From contig JABCSP010000003.1 of assembly GCA_018238825.1 (NCBI GenBank), positions 1 to 32,799 on the forward strand: a DNA stretch of 32,799 bases, written 5' to 3'. Shown here piece after piece: positions 30,402 through 32,799 of this stretch. The notes beneath the pieces are model-generated. The model saw nothing but the letters and a program-made list of their open reading frames with translations, searched no databases and was not told where the DNA came from. Each line of letters opens with the position of its first letter. Position 1 is the stretch's first letter. A program made the translations under genes and the position numbers. This stretch comes from Candidatus Thorarchaeota archaeon. Lineage in GTDB: Archaea > Asgardarchaeota > Thorarchaeia > Thorarchaeales > Thorarchaeaceae.

Positions 30402-31475
30402 ATGACAAGTTTAGATGCGGTCCCTGGCGTGGGACCAGCAATAGCGAAGAAACTTCACGCAGCCTTCATCTCCACTGCCGAGCTCCTCGCAGTTCAGCGG
30501 CCCCTTGAACTCAAGGCGCGGACTGAAATTGGGGAAGGAACTGCTAAGAAGATAATAAGAAATGCTCAAGAACAGGTAGGCAAGTACACCTTCAGGTCTG
30601 GCCTTGAGGTAGAACAAGAAGACCTGACCAAACCCATGCTCAGGACTGGGATAGAAGAACTGGACAAGAGTCTGATGGGTGGTCTTGAGATCGGCTCAAT
30701 CATCGAGTTCTATGGTAAGGCCTCAGGTGGAAAGACCCAGTGGTGCTACCACCTTGCAGTACGTTCACAGCTATCCCTTGAAGAAGGAGGTCTTGAGTGT
30801 GCGGTGCTCTGGCTTGACACAGAGAAAGCCTTCAAGGCTTCCATAGTTCGAGCCAACGCTGTAAGATGGGGTATGGACCCTGATATCGTGCTTGGTAACA
30901 TCCGCACAGTGGAGATCGTGAACACAGCTCACTTCATGACAATGTTTGAACGGATACCCCACATGTGTGCTCAGGAGAATGTCCAGCTTGTTGTGGTGGA
31001 CTCCTTGACAGGGCAGTATCGTCAGGAGTACATGGGAATAAGCAATCTGGGAACAAGGCAGCAAACCATCAACTCCATGCTCAATAAGATGCGCCGTGCA
31101 GCCAGTGCCACCGATGCCATCTTTCTGTATACTAACCAGGCCATCTCTAAGCCGGGAATGGGAACCTTTCAGCAGCTGAATGCTCCCATGGGAGGGCACA
31201 TTTTGTCTCATGCTTCTGACTACAGGTTCATGGTGTCAGAGGCTGAGGCTGGGCGCCGAAAGATAGTACTCAAGGACAATGCAGGTCTTCCTAATGTTGA
31301 GGTCAAGATGAGCATAGGCTGGGGTGGGTTCTATGAAGATGCTCATGCTTTGAAGCGGGAGGAACCCGCAGTCCGGGACTATCTCGCAGCTCATGGATAT
31401 AGCACCAGGGTTGACGAGCCGCTCAGGGAAGTGAAAGAGTCATCCGAACCTGAGGAAGTGAGCGAGAGTACATGA
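30402..31475 (+). CDS. radA: RadA/Rad51-family recombinase, divergent
   Basis: Strand-exchange recombinase, 357 residues. The N-terminal helix-hairpin-helix domain reads VPGVGPAIAKKLHAAFISTA. The ATPase has Walker A GKASGGKTQWCYHLAVRSQ, LDTEKAF, Walker B LVVVDSLTGQYRQEY, RQQTINSMLNKM and TNQAISKPG followed by APMGGHILSHASDYR. Several places differ from usual RadA: Walker A lacks GSGKT, the linker has FRSG where the FxxA polymerisation motif is expected, and loop 2 is altered. A charged tail follows the core (VKESSEPEEVSEST). The first two 60-base lines of the gene are about 58-60 percent GC against 43 percent in radB. Overlaps the next gene by ATGA. Confidence 0.88.
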   Translation: MTSLDAVPGVGPAIAKKLHAAFISTAELLAVQRPLELKARTEIGEGTAKKIIRNAQEQVGKYTFRSGLEVEQEDLTKPMLRTGIEELDKSLMGGLEIGSIIEFYGKASGGKTQWCYHLAVRSQLSLEEGGLECAVLWLDTEKAFKASIVRANAVRWGMDPDIVLGNIRTVEIVNTAHFMTMFERIPHMCAQENVQLVVVDSLTGQYRQEYMGISNLGTRQQTINSMLNKMRRAASATDAIFLYTNQAISKPGMGTFQQLNAPMGGHILSHASDYRFMVSEAEAGRRKIVLKDNAGLPNVEVKMSIGWGGFYEDAHALKREEPAVRDYLAAHGYSTRVDEPLREVKESSEPEEVSEST

Positions 31476-31894
31476 ATGAGGAAAAGTTCAGGGTCTACAG
31501 GTGCCAAGAGTGTGGGAATGTTGGCTTTGACAGGGTCACTGACAAGGGAAAAGATTCGCACTGTTCATTATGCAGTGCTATCATCTCCGATAGACCAGGT
31601 ATGATCTATGTATCCAGTGATAAAGAGGCTCGACGACATGCAGGGATCCTTGCTACCATGGCACAGACCTCTACATCCAAGGTCTCCATGGGTATCGGGC
31701 TCAGAAGAAGAGTCCTTGACATTGTGGAGAGTCTGGTGAACATGAACAGGGTGAAACCCATCACTCTGGAGCAGGTCCTGACCGAGTGTGTAGACGCAGG
31801 TATCCCACGAGAACGAGCTATGCATTTCCTTGATATATTGAGAGATGAGAACCTAATAACTCACGACAGTGAGTCTGTCATGTCGATTACGTAG
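31472..31894 (+). CDS. Zinc-ribbon / winged-helix-like protein coupled to radA
   Basis: 140 residues. The N terminus has a zinc ribbon, YRCQECGNVGFDRV and CSLCSAI (CxxC...CxxC). The C-terminal half, RRRVLDIVESLVNMNRVKP, then LEQVLTECVDAGIPRERAMH and LDILRDENLITH, looks like a winged helix with a recognition helix before the wing. The build resembles archaeal DUF5817-type proteins, though I am not certain. Its ATG overlaps the radA stop (ATGA), so the two proteins are made together and may interact or act in the same repair step. GC content is raised as in radA. Confidence 0.68.
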   Translation: MNEEKFRVYRCQECGNVGFDRVTDKGKDSHCSLCSAIISDRPGMIYVSSDKEARRHAGILATMAQTSTSKVSMGIGLRRRVLDIVESLVNMNRVKPITLEQVLTECVDAGIPRERAMHFLDILRDENLITHDSESVMSIT

Positions 31895-31977
31895 TCTTCG
31901 ACCTATCAACTTGCTGAATCCGCCTTTCAATCCACTCAGCAGTTTCTTGGACAATGACCTCAAAACAGCTACTTCTT

Positions 31978-32016
31978 AGGCTATCAGACTTTGACTTGGT
32001 CTTTATTTGATAGCCT
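31978..32016. terminator. 9-bp inverted repeat between convergent genes
   Basis: AGGCTATCA (31978-31986) is perfectly complementary to TGATAGCCT (32008-32016), with an inner GAC/GTC stem. It ends one base before the stop of the minus-strand membrane gene and 83 bases after the radA operon. It is likely a bidirectional transcription end signal, although no long T-run follows on either strand. Confidence 0.5.
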
Positions 32017-32017
32017 C

Positions 32018-32350
32018 TCAGCTTGATGCTTCATGCAGTTTCAAAGACGAAGCGCGCTTATTCTCAAAGAAGATTAGAATTACAAATACTACTAAATATG
32101 CTGCGATATTGGAAACTGAATGTTTCAAGAGGATCTCCTCTGCAGAACCTCCCGTATAGGTACAAAAACGAAAAACCACAAATAGAATTTGCCAAGCAAT
32201 GAAGGCTACAAAAATCTCACCTAATGTAAGAGTCAAGAAGCGAAGTCCTTTTTCCCCTCTTCTATATCCATAATAGATGACAATGCAGATTAAAACCACA
32301 ATTGCAATTACCACAAAGGGCCAGCTAATGAATACTCCAATTAATTGCAT
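32018..32350 (-). CDS. Small membrane protein, three predicted helices, unknown
   Basis: 110 residues. Hydrophobic stretches lie at about 6-26 (VFISWPFVVIAIVVLICIVI), 40-60 (TLGEIFVAFIAWQILFVVF) and 78-94 (NIAAYLVVFVILIFF), with basic loops such as GYRRGEKGLRF and ENKRASSLK pointing inward. No catalytic motif or family recognised. The composition is A/T rich like the surroundings, unlike the radA pair next door. It is convergent with that pair and does not belong to an operon. Confidence 0.6.
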   Translation of the reverse strand: MQLIGVFISWPFVVIAIVVLICIVIYYGYRRGEKGLRFLTLTLGEIFVAFIAWQILFVVFRFCTYTGGSAEEILLKHSVSNIAAYLVVFVILIFFENKRASSLKLHEASS

Positions 32351-32531
32351 TCTTCAACCTTCCTAAAGATTTAGTTAATCAATGTTCTTGATAACCTGAA
32401 TATATAATATAACTAATCAGTTTTTTGAATTTCATTACAATCTCCTTACCAACCAGGCCATCTATGCTGTGACCAATGATGTTCACAATACCATGGATAA
32501 TTCACTATGTTGAAATCTGCAGAGGCCATAG

Positions 32532-32799
32532 CACAATACCAATTTATGCAATATCTCTCAAAACGAGATGGCAGAGTGCAGACAGACCGCAGTCGCCCTC
32601 TATAAAAGTTATCTCAAACTAAGAAAGAAAAAAGGATGGAACACCTCACGCCCCACCTCAATCAATAGTAGTCGACGTATACCACGGTGGATATTCTCTC
32701 AGAGATTCAAGTTGAACGAAAAAGAAACTTCTGTTTCTCGATGGTGGCTTGATATCAGGGATTCTCTTGATTCTGTCAAGGAGGGAAGAGTGTATCATG
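32532..32799 (+). pseudogene. TnpB-like (IS200/IS605) transposase remnant or partial gene
   Basis: From 32532 to the window end the frame is open. The first ATG is 32568, giving MAECRQTAVALYKSYLKLRK, then a KKGWNTSRP basic stretch, RRIPRWIFSQRFKL, WWLDIRDSLDS and VKEGRVYH. This resembles the N-terminal third of TnpB-type transposase/nuclease proteins, but the part before it is missing. The same frame upstream is broken by TAG (32529) and TGA about 18 bases earlier. Before those stops it reads TNQAIYAVTNDVHNTMDNSL, which could be the lost N terminus. The end lies outside the window. The rest of 32351-32531 shows nothing else. Confidence 0.35.

Noticed and set aside
30163-30441. 92-codon minus-strand ORF between radB and radA
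   Set aside because: It overlaps the radA start, has random composition and no ribosome binding site.
30771-31211. 146-codon minus-strand ORF inside radA
   Set aside because: Antisense to the conserved ATPase core; arises from the GC-richer coding strand.

Overview
This window is chromosomal DNA from an archaeon, most likely an Asgard archaeon; a Thorarchaeota-like lineage is a guess, not a demonstration. The archaeal assignment is firm. It carries the ribosomal and RNA polymerase protein genes S2, S9, L13, L18e, L7Ae, S28e, L24e, RpoD and RpoN. It also has the PolD large subunit DP2, aIF5B, RadA and RadB, an Elf1-type factor, glycerol-1-phosphate dehydrogenase, CDP-archaeol synthase, an archaeal SRP RNA and an intron-containing tRNA-Pro. 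The Asgard lean rests on a small Arf-like GTPase next to rpoD and an IFT52/GldG-like (GIFT) exported protein. Base composition is in the low forties percent GC by eye. Start sites commonly carry GGTGA or GGAGG ribosome binding sites, and GTG and TTG starts occur.

Layout: 1-1448 is the 3' part of an M3 oligopeptidase. 1449-2174 has no protein gene but holds the SRP RNA (about 1819-2136) and other hairpins. 2175-5674 is the archaeal L7Ae-S28e-L24e-ndk-infB cluster with ndk flipped. 5804-6796 is G1P dehydrogenase (ether-lipid backbone stereochemistry). 7011-7502 is the GTPase. 7593-7677 is a cloverleaf-like RNA in front of the rpoD-L18e-L13-S9-rpoN-S2 operon (7700-10610). 10615-14452 on the minus strand is a complete-looking block of the modified archaeal mevalonate pathway: mevalonate kinase, UbiD-type decarboxylase, and aconitase X large and small subunits.

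14601-16035 encodes a solitary cytosine-5 DNA methyltransferase overlapping a SPOUT-type RNA methylase gene. It is followed without a gap by a convergent tRNA-Pro(CGG) with a 22-nt bulge-helix-bulge intron. A metallophosphoesterase and a SWIM zinc-finger gene diverge from one shared TATA element near 17022. Next come the GIFT-like membrane protein, EngB, two very small proteins (76 and 40 aa), Elf1, a small winged-helix-like protein and a SufS-like cysteine desulfurase.

21686-31894 is rich in genome maintenance genes: a five-OB-fold RPA with a recent internal duplication, DP2 with four tandem zinc-binding repeats, a CBS protein, CarS, RadB, and a divergent RadA followed by a zinc-ribbon protein. 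The RadA pair is visibly richer in G+C than its neighbours. The window ends with a small membrane protein and a TnpB-like transposase remnant that runs off the edge.

Themes: archaeal membrane lipid synthesis is represented at three levels (isoprenoid precursor, glycerol phosphate backbone, CDP activation). Translation/transcription and replication/recombination make up most of the rest. The strongest candidates for something undescribed are the rpoD-leader RNA, the GIFT-like protein, the 40-aa/76-aa pair, and the domain expansions in RPA and DP2.
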